Part shown: positions 18,698 to 27,587 of the stretch, one piece after another
Layout: each line of letters starts with the position of its first letter
How positions within the stretch are numbered: the first letter of the stretch is position 1
Source: Shewanella sp. NFH-SH190041
GTDB taxonomy: Bacteria; Pseudomonadota; Gammaproteobacteria; Enterobacterales; Shewanellaceae
Length of the DNA stretch: 64,000 nucleotides
Assembly (NCBI RefSeq): GCF_024363255.1
Contig: NZ_AP026070.1
Coordinates: 2,046,001-2,110,000, forward strand
Reading direction: 5' to 3'
Made by a program: the position numbers and the translations under genes
Notes under the pieces: generated by a model
What the model saw: only the letters and a program-made list of their open reading frames with translations
What the model was told of the DNA's origin: nothing
Databases searched by the model: none

Positions 18698-19483
18698 ATG
18701 AGTCAGCTTCCTGAATATGTCGCCGGCCACGGTCTGTTAACCGGGCGCTCAGTTTTGATCACCGCTGCGGCAGGAGCCGGCATCGGCTTTTCTGCTGCAA
18801 AAAGAGCGGCGGAAGAAGGATGTCGCGCGCTGATGATCTCTGATATTCATCCTGCTAGGCTTGAGGCGGCGGTGGAAACGTTAAAAAGTGAAACCGGGCT
18901 GGGGCGCATTTATGGTCAGCTGTGTGATGTCAGTGATGAGGCGCAGGTTCAAGCCTTGATTGAGGCAGCTGAACATCAACTCGGTGGGGTTGATGTGCTG
19001 ATCAATAATGCCGGATTGGGCGGACAAAAAAGTGTGGTTGAGATGACCGATGCGGAATGGAGTCGGGTGTTAGATATTACGCTGACCGGTACTTTTCGTA
19101 TGACCCGAGCCATGTTACCCCATATGCAACGTCGACGCCGGGGAGTGATTGTAAACAATGCCTCGGTATTAGGTTGGCGGGCACAAAAAGAACAAGCACA
19201 TTATGCCGCGGCCAAAGCTGGGGTGATGGCGCTCACCCGTTGTAGCGCGTTGGAAGCTGCGGAATATGGCATCCGCATTAATGCGGTGTCGCCATCTTTG
19301 GCACTGCATGATTTTCTGAAAAAAGCTTCTTCGGCAGAATTGCTGGAGCAGCTGGCCGCTAAAGAAGCATTTGGCCGCGGCGCCGAAGTCTGGGAGGTGG
19401 CAAATGTGATGATGTTCCTGGCCAGTGATTATGCCTCATATATGACGGGGGAAATTGTCCCGGTCAGCTCCCAGCGCGCCTAA
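18698..19483 (+). CDS. ipdF: IpdF-like short-chain dehydrogenase (steroid C/D-ring degradation)
   Basis: The start used follows GAGAGGATGT; an upstream GTG in frame lacks a good site. The protein (261 residues) is a classical SDR: the nucleotide motif AAAGAGIG is at about 23-30, the catalytic set is Ser156, Tyr169 and Lys173, and NNAG is present. Long segments (NNASVLGWRAQ, AAAKAGVMALTRCSA, EAFGR, YMTGE, VSSQRA at the C-terminus) match what I remember of M. tuberculosis IpdF (Rv3559c). IpdF acts on a hydroxylated CoA thioester in breakdown of steroid rings C and D. Three more CoA-type enzymes follow on the same strand. A more general 3-hydroxyacyl-CoA dehydrogenase cannot be excluded. Confidence 0.72.
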   Translation: MSQLPEYVAGHGLLTGRSVLITAAAGAGIGFSAAKRAAEEGCRALMISDIHPARLEAAVETLKSETGLGRIYGQLCDVSDEAQVQALIEAAEHQLGGVDVLINNAGLGGQKSVVEMTDAEWSRVLDITLTGTFRMTRAMLPHMQRRRRGVIVNNASVLGWRAQKEQAHYAAAKAGVMALTRCSALEAAEYGIRINAVSPSLALHDFLKKASSAELLEQLAAKEAFGRGAEVWEVANVMMFLASDYASYMTGEIVPVSSQRA

Positions 19484-19529
19484 CCACTGCATCTTTTATG
19501 TAGGCACATTTCAGACAGGAGTACATCCC

Positions 19530-20003
19530 ATGGCCAATGTTGTTATTTCATCTGCCGCGCAGTTATTGCAGTCCGCCGGGTTATCCCTCGGTGAAACACA
19601 GTGGCTGACGATTACCCAAGAAAGGGTGAACTTATTTGCCGAAGCCACAGGCGATCATCAGTGGATCCATGTCGACCCGGTTAAAGCTGCCGATGGGCCA
19701 TTTGGCACTTGTATCGCCCACGGCTATTTGACTCTGTCACTGGTGAATCAGTTTTTACCCTCGCTACTGGATGTAGAAAATTTAGCGATGGGGGTTAATT
19801 ATGGCTGTGACAAGGTGCGCTTTCCTGCTGCGGTGCCCGTTGGTAGTCGTCTGCGCGGGCGAGGTGAAATTATTGCCGTTGAAGCAAATGGCAACACGGT
19901 GCAAGCGGTGATCCGGGTGAGCGTGGAAATAGAAGGTAGCGAACGCCCGGCTTGTGTGGTCGATACCATCAGTCGCTACAGTTTTAATGCCGCAGGGCTT
20001 TAA
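19530..20003 (+). CDS. MaoC-like (R)-specific enoyl-CoA hydratase
   Basis: I start at the ATG eight bases after AGGAG. The open frame reaches further upstream and overlaps the SDR gene, but has no site there. The 157-residue product is a single hot-dog domain. The hydratase motif is clear: FAEATGDHQWIHVDP carries the catalytic Asp and His, followed by FGTCIAHGYLTLSL. It should hydrate a trans-2-enoyl-CoA. It lies 46 bp after the SDR gene and is probably cotranscribed, which fits a beta-oxidation-like pathway. The true substrate is not visible; steroid-derived acyl-CoA is an inference from the neighbour. Confidence 0.87.
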   Translation: MANVVISSAAQLLQSAGLSLGETQWLTITQERVNLFAEATGDHQWIHVDPVKAADGPFGTCIAHGYLTLSLVNQFLPSLLDVENLAMGVNYGCDKVRFPAAVPVGSRLRGRGEIIAVEANGNTVQAVIRVSVEIEGSERPACVVDTISRYSFNAAGL

Positions 20004-20190
20004 GCTGCAAATGGGCGCGAAGCGTAAAGTCCTTGCCAGCGCTGAATCACACTGAACAACAACCGCAGCCTGTGACTAACGCAAATTTCAAAATTTCAAA
20101 GAAAAACAAGTTTTAATTACCATCTCCCCGATTAGCAGCAAAGGATCATTTTACGCTACTGATCGCGCGGCTTAAGGAAAGGAAACCATT

Positions 20191-21396
20191 ATGACTCAGG
20201 CAGTTATTGTCAGCGCCGCCCGTACCGCCCTGACAAAATCATTTCGTGGCAGCTTTAATGATACTGAAGCGCCTGTTTTAGGTGGCGCGGTGATCCGCGC
20301 CGTTGTTGCGCAAGCTGGCATCGCTCCCGAGAGTGTTGATGATGTGATTATGGGCGCGGCAGTGCAGCAGGGAACCCAGGGTTACAATATCGGGCGTTTA
20401 TGTGCTTATACCGCAGGGCTACCAAATAGTGTTGCTGGTATGGCACTGGATCGCATGTGCGCTTCCGGTCTGATGAGTATTGTCGCCGCCGCCAATGGCA
20501 TAATCAGTGGCGATGTGAATATTGCCGTAGCTGGCGGGGTCGAGTCTTTGTCACTGACCCAGACTAAACATAAAAATGCCTATCGGGCTCGCTCTGAGGC
20601 AGTACAGGCGATTGCCCCGGATGCGTATATCCAGATGATTGAAACGGCGGAGATTGTTGCACAGCGTTATGGTATTTCCCGTGAAGCCCAAGACAGATAT
20701 GCATTGCAAAGCCAACAGCGCACTGCCGCTGCGCAGCAGCAAGGGGTATTTAATGATGAAATTATTCCCCTGACGGTAGAGCAATTACTGTTTGATGCCG
20801 AGAAAAAGCCTGCAGGACACCGACGTGTCGTCGCCGATAAAGATGAATGTAATCGGCCGACGACCAGCTATGAATCCCTCGCGGCGTTAAAACCTGTATG
20901 GCAGGGCGGGACGCATATTGCGCAAGGAGCGCATATTACCGCGGGTAATGCGTCGCAGTTTTCTGATGGTGCAGCCGCCACCTTACTGATGAGCGACCAC
21001 CAAGCCGCCTCACTCGGTCTGGCGCCTTTGGGCATTTATAAAGGCATGGCATTGGTAGGATGCGATCCCAGTGAAATGGGCATTGGCCCAGTATTAGCCG
21101 TGCCCAAACTGCTCAAGCGTTTTGGCTTGACGGTTGATGATATTGGCCTGTGGGAAATCAATGAAGCCTTTGCCAGCCAAGTCGTATATTGCCGGGATAA
21201 GCTGGAGATCGACAATAACAAACTCAATGTTAACGGCGGCGCAATTGCAATCGGCCATCCATTTGGCATGTCGGGTAATCGCATGGTGGGGCATGGGTTA
21301 CGTGAAGCCAAACGCCGCGGCGTAAAGTATTTGGTGGTGTCTATGTGCATCGGGGGCGGCATGGGGGCGGCAGCACTCTTTGAAGTACCGAACTGA
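20191..21396 (+). CDS. Acetyl-CoA C-acyltransferase (thiolase)
   Basis: This 401-residue protein has the normal length for a degradative thiolase. The nucleophile is Cys90 in [18 protein letters not shown], the [14 protein letters not shown] histidine motif and a second cysteine in [10 protein letters not shown] near the C-terminus are all present. It should cleave 3-ketoacyl-CoA to acetyl-CoA (or propionyl-CoA) and a shortened acyl-CoA. The ribosome binding site AAGGAAAGG is good. It follows the MaoC gene by about 190 bp, so it may have its own promoter. Given the IpdF-like gene, a FadA6-type role in steroid ring breakdown is possible but not proven. Confidence 0.92.
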   Translation: MTQAVIVSAARTALTKSFRGSFNDTEAPVLGGAVIRAVVAQAGIAPESVDDVIMGAAVQQGTQGYNIGRLCAYTAGLPNSVAGMALDRMCASGLMSIVAAANGIISGDVNIAVAGGVESLSLTQTKHKNAYRARSEAVQAIAPDAYIQMIETAEIVAQRYGISREAQDRYALQSQQRTAAAQQQGVFNDEIIPLTVEQLLFDAEKKPAGHRRVVADKDECNRPTTSYESLAALKPVWQGGTHIAQGAHITAGNASQFSDGAAATLLMSDHQAASLGLAPLGIYKGMALVGCDPSEMGIGPVLAVPKLLKRFGLTVDDIGLWEINEAFASQVVYCRDKLEIDNNKLNVNGGAIAIGHPFGMSGNRMVGHGLREAKRRGVKYLVVSMCIGGGMGAAALFEVPN

Positions 21397-21592
21397 TTTA
21401 GCGCGTAAATGCCAATAACAAAACTTGAATAATAATAGGCTGCCCTGACATTATGGGATGACAGCGCTGGCTGAGATGGGAAAGTCAGTCAGGCAGTGAG
21501 TTAGTTACTAGCAATATCAGTAAAGTCAGAGCAGTCACATAGAACAATTTAACCGGGCGGCCTTAGCGGGTCAGCCTGCAGGGAGCAAGGTT

Positions 21593-22402
21593 ATGTCAGC
21601 AGTCGAGCATGAAACTGTTACCGAGCAGTTTGAAACTATTAAATTTTCCGTTCAGGGCAAAATCTGCACCATTGAGTTAAACCGGCCCAGTACGTTGAAT
21701 GCATTTAATCAGCAAATGCGGCGGGATCTCCACAGTGCGATTGATATGGCTGACACCAATCCATCTGTCAGGGTGGTGATTGTGAAAGGTGCCGGCCCGT
21801 GTTTTTCTGCTGGTGCCGATTTAAAAGAGCTGACTGCGGCTAAACATGGCATCGAAGCGCAGATCATGAATGAGTACAAACCTTTTTTGTCGCGCATTAT
21901 TCAGTCAGATAAAATTTATTTGGCTGCGGTGCAGGGCGCTGCCGCCGGAATTGGCGGGGCATTAGCCTTGACTTGTGATCTGGTGGTGATGAGTGAAGAA
22001 GCTTGCCTGTTCCAGGCTTTTGCAGCGATAGCGCTGGTGCCGGATGGTGGCGCCAGTTGGCACTTGGTAAATAACCTTGGCTATAAAAAAGCATTTGAGC
22101 TCTGTGTCGAAGCTGACAAACTCAGTGCTGAAGAATGTATTCAAACCGGTTTGGCCAACCACAGTGTTGCCGCTGGTGATTTAGATGAATACACCTGTGC
22201 CTGGGCTGAACGCCTCGCAGCGGGGGCACCACTGTCACAAAAATATTTGAAACGTTTACTGCAACAAGCGCAGCGCGCCGGACTGCACGATACCATTCGT
22301 CAGGAGGCTCAGTATCAACAGTTCTGTTTTAACAGTGAAGATTTTCAGGAAGGGGTTAGCGCCTTTTTTGCTAAGCGCCAGCCGGTGTTCTCGGGAAAGT
22401 AA
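21593..22402 (+). CDS. Enoyl-CoA hydratase/isomerase (crotonase family)
   Basis: The 269-residue crotonase-fold protein has CFSAGADLKEL (first oxyanion-hole segment) and GAAAGIGGALALTCDLV (second). The position that in classical hydratases carries the second catalytic Glu reads LVPDGGASW, with Asp, as in many isomerases and ring-cleaving or hydrolytic members such as PaaG. Simple hydration is therefore not assured. The start has GGGAGCAAGG upstream. About 200 bp separates it from the thiolase gene. A bidirectional terminator follows and ends this catabolic group. An EchA20-like role in steroid degradation would fit the context (inference). Confidence 0.88.
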   Translation: MSAVEHETVTEQFETIKFSVQGKICTIELNRPSTLNAFNQQMRRDLHSAIDMADTNPSVRVVIVKGAGPCFSAGADLKELTAAKHGIEAQIMNEYKPFLSRIIQSDKIYLAAVQGAAAGIGGALALTCDLVVMSEEACLFQAFAAIALVPDGGASWHLVNNLGYKKAFELCVEADKLSAEECIQTGLANHSVAAGDLDEYTCAWAERLAAGAPLSQKYLKRLLQQAQRAGLHDTIRQEAQYQQFCFNSEDFQEGVSAFFAKRQPVFSGK

Positions 22403-22483
22403 CGAGAAATAGCCCGGAGTATTATTCAGCCAATGCCGTTAATGCCAAGCATTGGCTTATAACAGTGGCAAATAACCGCGAAA

Positions 22484-22517
22484 AAAAGCGGCAGAGAATT
22501 ATCTCTGCCGCTTTTTT
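22484..22517. terminator. Bidirectional terminator
   Basis: The 14-bp stem AAAAGCGGCAGAGA pairs with its complement around an ATTA loop, with A and T runs on either side. It ends both the catabolic genes and the convergent tus operon. Confidence 0.92.
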
Positions 22518-22657
22518 CATTCATTCCGCCCGCCTTACGACACTTGCGCGTATCAATACCCGTAACTCAATATTATTGTGCTAACTATTTATTATGATGC
22601 CCGGTTATAAAAACATGCTGTCGGCGAGGTGAAGTGAGTGATAGCGACCAATAGCGG

Positions 22658-22993
22658 CTAAATGCATTTAGCTGGTTTTGGCAGCCCGGCAATTTTAGTG
22701 GCTTGTTTGGCCGGGCCTGCTGGGAACAGAGTATAAAGATACTTGGAGTTTCCCATCTCTGGTCCCATTGCTTGGCCAATGGCTTTTACCAGAATACGGA
22801 TCGCCGGGCTGGTTTTGTATTCCAGATAAAAGTTACGCACAAAATTCACCACATCCCAATGGGCATCGGTCAAGGTGATGGACTCCTTGGCGGCAATCAC
22901 AGGTGCTAGCTCAGGGGTCCAGTCATTCACATTCAGCAGATAACCTTGGGCATCGGTGGCAATTTGGCTGTTATTGAATTCAATAAAGTTCAT
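22658..22993 (-). CDS. tusE: Sulfur-relay protein TusE (DsrC family)
   Basis: The 111-residue protein is the usual length for TusE. The conserved penultimate cysteine that accepts the persulfide is Cys110 (PAKCI). The central [18 protein letters not shown] segment is typical. TusE receives sulfur from TusBCD and passes it to MnmA for 2-thiolation of tRNA wobble uridine. It is the last gene of the operon, 33 bp after tusB. Confidence 0.93.
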   Translation of the reverse strand: MNFIEFNNSQIATDAQGYLLNVNDWTPELAPVIAAKESITLTDAHWDVVNFVRNFYLEYKTSPAIRILVKAIGQAMGPEMGNSKYLYTLFPAGPAKQATKIAGLPKPAKCI

Positions 22994-23026
22994 GTTTTAT
23001 CTCAATATGTTAACGCTGACACAGGA

Positions 23027-23308
23027 TTACCAGCTGATCACCTTGTCGTGGGACAAGGTGAGGGCAACAAATTCGGCATAGTCTACCAAGGCATAACCGT
23101 CGGCCTGCAGCGTTAACCCGCGGGCAATCACATCATCACGCAGCAGATAGACTTTAAACGGGGACAGGGCCATCGACCACTGACGTTTTAAAATGGCATT
23201 AACACCATTGCCGGACAGCAGTACGCTGTCATGTTTGCCGGCATAGCGCAGGCAGGTTTGCAGCGCATTATCATTGCCGGCGGATGTTTGAATATGATGT
23301 AGAATCAT
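23027..23308 (-). CDS. tusB: Sulfur-relay subunit TusB (DsrH)
   Basis: The product (93 residues) has the expected size and the LLSGNGVNAIL and YALVDYAEFVALTLSHDKVISW segments of TusB. Its ATG shares a base with the tusC stop codon (TGATG), so the two are translationally coupled. TusB is the small non-catalytic subunit of the TusBCD hexamer. Confidence 0.9.
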   Translation of the reverse strand: MILHHIQTSAGNDNALQTCLRYAGKHDSVLLSGNGVNAILKRQWSMALSPFKVYLLRDDVIARGLTLQADGYALVDYAEFVALTLSHDKVISW

Positions 23309-23664
23309 CAGAATACCAACACCTCATCCGCTTCACGTAGCCGCGCAGTAATGGTTTCTGCACTCACCACTTGGGCATCAATGTTCAGAACAGAGCGCTT
23401 GAGGCCAAATTCAGTTAATGAATCATTGCACACCAGCACATCTTCAATATCGTACAGGGGCAGTGCCTTAAAGGTGGCAATATAATCCCGAGCACCAACT
23501 AATTCAGGTTGCTGCTCACTGATCAGGTTTAAAACCCCTTCATCAGCAAAAATCAGCGTGATCTGCTGTTCAAAGCTGGCACTGAGCATGGCCAGATCCA
23601 ATGCTTCCCGGCCATGTGCCGTTCCGTGTGGCGCACGGCGAAATATAATACACAGGTGTTTCAC
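23308..23664 (-). CDS. tusC: Sulfur-relay subunit TusC (DsrF)
   Basis: The 118-residue product starts at a GTG after AAGGATTCTGA. The segments FRRAPHGTAHGREALDLAMLSASF and LPLYDIEDVLVC fit TusC. It begins nine bases after tusD and overlaps tusB, so the three are one operon. TusC pairs with TusB and TusD to form the persulfide relay complex. Confidence 0.92.
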   Translation of the reverse strand: MKHLCIIFRRAPHGTAHGREALDLAMLSASFEQQITLIFADEGVLNLISEQQPELVGARDYIATFKALPLYDIEDVLVCNDSLTEFGLKRSVLNIDAQVVSAETITARLREADEVLVF

Positions 23665-23673
23665 TCAGAATCC

Positions 23674-24063
23674 TTAAAAACAGATCAGCCGATCGGCTTG
23701 TTCAATACCGGTGACTAATTCACCCAGCCCACCCATAGTAAAGGGGGCCGTCACGTTCCAATGAGCTTGTTGGTTCTCGCTCGCTTCCTGCGCCGATAGC
23801 ATGCCACGGCGCAAGGCGGCAGAGACGCAGTTCACCAGTTCAATACTGTATTGTTCCGCAAGCTGGCACCATTGGTCGTATTGATTAAATTCATCACTGG
23901 CGGGTGCCAGCAGACTATTGGAATGGGTCACGCCATCCTGGTAAAAGAATACCCGGATCACCTGATGGCCACTTTCCAGTGCCGCGCGGGCAAAACGACA
24001 AGCATGATAACCGGCACTATTGCCATAGACGCTGCCGTTGACTTGAATAATAAATTTGCTCAT
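23674..24063 (-). CDS. tusD: Sulfur-relay catalytic subunit TusD (DsrE)
   Basis: I use the internal ATG giving MSKFIIQVNGSVYGN (129 residues, E. coli TusD is 128). The longer frame would run into the terminator of yccA. The persulfide-carrying cysteine is Cys79 in ELVNCVSAALRRG. RVFFYQDGVTHSN and PASDEFNQYDQW are typical. It is the first gene of tusDCB-tusE. The promoter must lie in the short gap after the yccA terminator or come from read-through. Confidence 0.93.
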   Translation of the reverse strand: MSKFIIQVNGSVYGNSAGYHACRFARAALESGHQVIRVFFYQDGVTHSNSLLAPASDEFNQYDQWCQLAEQYSIELVNCVSAALRRGMLSAQEASENQQAHWNVTAPFTMGGLGELVTGIEQADRLICF

Positions 24064-24070
24064 AAAAACA

Positions 24071-24096
24071 AAAATGGCCCTAAAGAGGGCCATTTT
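24071..24096 (-). terminator. Intrinsic terminator of yccA
   Basis: AAAATGGCCCT pairs with AGGGCCATTTT around AAAG. On the minus strand it is followed by TGTTTTTATG, so it ends yccA transcription just before tusD. Confidence 0.82.
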
Positions 24097-24120
24097 ACCT
24101 TAAATCCAACAAATGTGGGA

Positions 24121-24777
24121 TTAGTCGTCGTTATTCATCCCCAGCAGGTTAAGCAGGGCGATAAACAGGTTCAGAAAATCCAGATACAGGGAGACGGTTG
24201 CGCGGATATAGTTGGTTTCGCCGCCGTTCACAATCCGGCTGGTATCAAACAGGATAAAACCTGTCATTAACAGAGCAATACCAGCGTTCAGAGCCATAAA
24301 CAGTGGGCCGCTACCAATAAAGATGTTAGCGATACCGGCAACAATCACCACAATCAGTCCAGCAAACAGGAAACCACGCATAAAAGAGAAATCTTTCTTA
24401 GTGGTCAGGGCATAGAAAGACAGGGCGGCAAAGATCACCGCAGTCAGACCCAACGCCTGCATAATCAACTGAGGGCCATTGGCCATGCCCAGATAGTGGT
24501 TAAGAATGTAGCCTAATGATGCGCCTTCCATACCGGTAAAGGCAAAAACCCAAAACAAACCTGATTGGGTATCAGCCTTGCGCAGGGTAACAAACAACAG
24601 CACCAGACCACCGATGGAAAGTGCCAGAGAGCCCAGACGACCGACGCCCATAGCCATACCTACTGCAGCACACACGGCAGAGAATGCCAGTGTCATCGCC
24701 AGTAGCATATACGTGTTTTTCAGCAGTTTGTTGACTTCCAAGGTCGACAACTGACTGCCATAGATGGATTGGTTCAT
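24121..24777 (-). CDS. yccA: Bax inhibitor-1 family membrane protein YccA
   Basis: The product (218 residues) has about seven hydrophobic segments and the C-terminal LYLDFLNLFIALLNLLG that marks the BI-1/YccA family. It starts MNQSIYGSQLSTLEVNKLLKNTYMLL. In E. coli YccA is a substrate and modulator of the FtsH protease. In E. coli too it is close to tusE, which supports the assignment. It ends with its own terminator before tusD. Confidence 0.9.
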   Translation of the reverse strand: MNQSIYGSQLSTLEVNKLLKNTYMLLAMTLAFSAVCAAVGMAMGVGRLGSLALSIGGLVLLFVTLRKADTQSGLFWVFAFTGMEGASLGYILNHYLGMANGPQLIMQALGLTAVIFAALSFYALTTKKDFSFMRGFLFAGLIVVIVAGIANIFIGSGPLFMALNAGIALLMTGFILFDTSRIVNGGETNYIRATVSLYLDFLNLFIALLNLLGMNNDD

Positions 24778-24993
24778 AGTTAACTCCGTTTCCTCTCTCT
24801 ATTAAATCTACGACCCTACAAGCAGTGTAGATTAGTCTTCTTAGGTTTTTACACCCAGTTAGTTTGATATTACCTTATGTGCGTCAAACGGTGAAAGTGA
24901 ATCGTCACCAAGATTTACATTCTTTTGATATCAGTATCTTAATAAGTGTTTTTTGACGCTTATCTTAAGTGTTTTATGCTATTTGCCGCCTGA

Positions 24994-25896
24994 TTATGCT
25001 AGCCATTCTCTGTGTAGCTTGTCGCTATCCCCGAGGTAGTTCAGTACCCATTCTAACGCTGGGGACATTTTTGCCGGGTTCCAAGCTAGGCAACAATTAC
25101 TGGGGCGCAAGCTATTTTGCAGCTGTTTTTCCACCAGCATCCCCGCAGAGACAAAAGGTGAAGCAAGATGCCTCGGCATATAGCCCACTCCCAGACCCTC
25201 ACGAAAACAGTTAATTGCTCTGATCCAGTCCGGCACCACCAAACGTCGCTGATTATCCAGCAGCCATGTCATTCGTTTAGGAATTTCCCGTGATGTATCT
25301 TCCAAGCAGATAGAGGGGTAGGGGCGAATATCATCATCAGTTAATGGCTCGGTAGTTGCCGCAAGCGGATGATGCTTACTGACTAAAAAAGCCCATTCAA
25401 TTTCACCCATTTCTCTATATTGGTAAAAGCCCCCCACCGGCACGGCGGTTGTGGCGCCGACAGCCACATCGCTGCGGCCGCTGGCTAAGGCTTCCCACAC
25501 ACCGTTATAGACTTCAATACGGATAATGAGTTCCACATCAGTAAACTGTCGGTAAAAATCAGCAATCAACACACTGATGCGATCGGCCCGAACAATATTG
25601 TCTAACGCGATGGAAAGCGTCGGCTGCCAGCCATTAGCGATGCGCTGCGTATCACGTTTCAGACCATCCATTTGTCCTAATAAAGCCCGGGCTTGACGGA
25701 CAAAATGTTGCCCCGCCGGGGTCAGGGACACACTACGGTGGTGTCGTTCAAACAAGGCAACACCTAATTCTTCTTCTATTTGTTTGACCGCGTAGCTGAC
25801 GGCAGATGGGACTTTGTGCAGCCGATGAGCCGCCGCGGTGAAACTGCCATCCCGGGCTACAATATCAATCAATTCGAACGCTTGTTCAGAAAGCAT
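24994..25896 (-). CDS. punR: LysR-family regulator PunR
   Basis: The protein (300 residues) has a LysR helix-turn-helix at the N-terminus (ARDGSFTAAAHRLHKVPSAVSYAVKQIEEELG) and a substrate-binding domain. Its sequence follows E. coli PunR (YdhB) closely: VPSAVSY, IANGWQPTLSIALDNIVR, VYNGVWEALASGRSDVAVGAT, ITWLLDNQRRLVVPDW-like and ALEWVLNYLGDS. PunR activates punC in response to purine nucleosides. The divergent neighbour is a PunC-like transporter, as in E. coli. The ribosome binding site AAGGATAG is good. Confidence 0.88.
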   Translation of the reverse strand: MLSEQAFELIDIVARDGSFTAAAHRLHKVPSAVSYAVKQIEEELGVALFERHHRSVSLTPAGQHFVRQARALLGQMDGLKRDTQRIANGWQPTLSIALDNIVRADRISVLIADFYRQFTDVELIIRIEVYNGVWEALASGRSDVAVGATTAVPVGGFYQYREMGEIEWAFLVSKHHPLAATTEPLTDDDIRPYPSICLEDTSREIPKRMTWLLDNQRRLVVPDWIRAINCFREGLGVGYMPRHLASPFVSAGMLVEKQLQNSLRPSNCCLAWNPAKMSPALEWVLNYLGDSDKLHREWLA

Positions 25897-26014
25897 ACAG
25901 AGCTATCCTTTGCTGTGATTTTTTTTGAAAGCATGGTTCAAAAATAATTGCTTCACCGCTACAAATCAAGATCGTAGAATGCGACGCCTTTTTTAAGAGA
26001 ATGCTGAACTTATT

Positions 26015-27241
26015 ATGAACAACTCCTCTCCGAGCAGATATTTCCTGTTTTTATTCTATCTTTCGATGCTCAGCATGCTGGGTTTTATCGCTACTGATAT
26101 GTACCTTCCTGCTTTCAAAGCAATTGAAAGCTCTTTGCAAACGACCCCAGAACAAGTGGCCATGTCATTGACCACCTTTTTGGCCGGTTTAGCCTGTGGT
26201 CAGTTGCTTTATGGCCCGCTGGTTAACCGTATTGGACATCGCAATGCTTTGTTTGCCGGATTAATTCTATTTGGTGCTGCCAGTGTCTTTATCGGTAACA
26301 GTGACTCTATGCTGATGATGAACATTGCCCGTTTCTTCCAAGCATTGGGCGCATGTTCTGCCGCTGTGATTTGGCAAGCTCTGGTTATTGAACAATATAA
26401 TGCTGAAGAAGCCCAAGGGATCTTTGGCAATATCATGCCTTTGGTTGCTTTATCACCCGCCATTGCTCCCTTGGTTGGGGCTTATGTGCAGTCTCATCTG
26501 GGCTGGCGCGCCATTTTTATCACCTTAGCGCTGCTGGGGGTGATGCTCATCGTATTGACCATGGTACTGGTGCCAGGTCGCAAGCATGTGACGGCGGTGA
26601 AATCTGAGCCTGTTGCCCGCAGTGGTTTTTTGGATATTGTCAAAAACCGTCGCTTCTTGGGCAATGTGATTGTATTTGGTGCCTGTTCCGGCGCGTTTTT
26701 TTCCTACCTGACCCTATGGCCGATTGTGATGGAGCAACACGGTTATGATGCGGCCGCTATTGGCTTAAGTTTCTTGCCACAAACAGCCATGTTCGTGATT
26801 GGTGGGTTTGCCGGTAAGATCTTAATTAAAAAAGCGGGTGCGGACAGAGCGTTGGCGGTACTTTTGAGTCTGTTTGGCCTATGTGTTGCGGCAATTGTAC
26901 TGTTTACTGTGATTTTACAGCTTAACAGTATCTTCCCGCTGCTGATTGCTTTCTCTGTGCTGGCTGCCGCTAACGGGGCAATTTATCCGATTGTGGTAAA
27001 TAATGCTTTGCAGCAGTTTAGCCGTGATGCCGCTAAGGCTGCCGGCGTGCAGAACTTCCTGCAAACCGGATTGGCATTTGGCGCATCATACATTGTGGCA
27101 AAATTTGCAACCAGTGGTGCGCTAGCCATTGGCTGTGGCATTTTGATCTGTGCCATTGTGGTGTTCTTTGGCTACAAGATGCAGCTTAAAGCACAACAGC
27201 AAAGTCAACTTGACCAAGCTGGCAGCCACAGCAAGGCGTAA
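26015..27241 (+). CDS. punC: Purine nucleoside MFS transporter PunC
   Basis: This 408-residue, 12-helix major facilitator protein of the Bcr/CflA (DHA1) group follows E. coli PunC (YdhC) through most of its length: SMLGFIATDMYLPAF, LLYGPL, CSAAVIWQALV, IMPLVALSPAIAPL, FGACSGAFFSYLT, IGLSFLPQT and AANGAIYPIVVNNAL. PunC moves purine nucleosides. The divergent PunR gene and the roughly 120-bp gap between them match the E. coli layout. Earlier annotation of such proteins as drug efflux pumps is probably wrong here. Confidence 0.85.
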   Translation: MNNSSPSRYFLFLFYLSMLSMLGFIATDMYLPAFKAIESSLQTTPEQVAMSLTTFLAGLACGQLLYGPLVNRIGHRNALFAGLILFGAASVFIGNSDSMLMMNIARFFQALGACSAAVIWQALVIEQYNAEEAQGIFGNIMPLVALSPAIAPLVGAYVQSHLGWRAIFITLALLGVMLIVLTMVLVPGRKHVTAVKSEPVARSGFLDIVKNRRFLGNVIVFGACSGAFFSYLTLWPIVMEQHGYDAAAIGLSFLPQTAMFVIGGFAGKILIKKAGADRALAVLLSLFGLCVAAIVLFTVILQLNSIFPLLIAFSVLAAANGAIYPIVVNNALQQFSRDAAKAAGVQNFLQTGLAFGASYIVAKFATSGALAIGCGILICAIVVFFGYKMQLKAQQQSQLDQAGSHSKA

Positions 27242-27262
27242 TTTGCTAGTTAATGCAACAAA

Positions 27263-27317
27263 TTGCTGTAAAGGGCGGCAGTTAAACGCCTTAGAATAAA
27301 ATAACACTTTACAGCAA
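27263..27317. repeat. Inverted repeat between punC and tRNA-Ser
   Basis: TTGCTGTAAAG and its exact complement (11 bp) are 33 bp apart and enclose a smaller GGCG/CGCC pair. It may act as a terminator of punC or a processing structure ahead of the tRNA. No long T-run follows. Confidence 0.45.
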
Positions 27318-27347
27318 TCAGGCAGGGCGATAATATTCGCCGCGTTC

Positions 27348-27438
27348 GGAGGGGTGGCAGAGTGGTCGAATGCACCGGTCTTGAAAACCGGCATGGGTTA
27401 ATAGCCCATCCAGGGTTCAAATCCCTGCTCCTCCGCCA
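27348..27438 (+). tRNA. tRNA-Ser (anticodon TGA)
   Basis: A complete class II tRNA folds here. The acceptor stem GGAGGGG pairs with CTCCTCC with one G-U pair. The anticodon stem CCGGT/ACCGG encloses CTTGAAA with anticodon TGA. A long variable arm (ATGGGTTAATAGCCCAT) is present, as are the T-arm GGTTCAAATC and an encoded CCA end. It reads UCA-type serine codons. Confidence 0.97.
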
Positions 27439-27445
27439 TATTTAG

Positions 27446-27476
27446 AAAAGGCCGCTGTTTTTACAGCGGCCTTTTT
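27446..27476 (+). terminator. Intrinsic terminator of tRNA-Ser
   Basis: AAAAGGCCGCTGT pairs with ACAGCGGCCTTTT around a TTTT loop, followed by T, immediately after the tRNA. Confidence 0.92.
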
Positions 27477-27543
27477 GCATCTGGTGTTTTATCTCCCGTA
27501 CATTCATCTGGCTACTGCCAATCTGGATGTTATTTCAAAGCAA

Positions 27544-27570
27544 AGCCGGCCATTCTTCCCTTTGCCGGCT
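27544..27570 (-). terminator. Weak terminator after acetyltransferase
   Basis: AGCCGGC and GCCGGCT pair across a 13-nt loop, just beyond the acetyltransferase stop on the minus strand. The following T-run is short. Confidence 0.4.
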
Positions 27571-27587
27571 ATCTGAAGAAAAGCGGC

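Noticed and set aside
26015..27241. Drug efflux (Bcr/CflA) function for the MFS gene
   Set aside because: Sequence and the divergent LysR gene both match PunC/PunR more closely.
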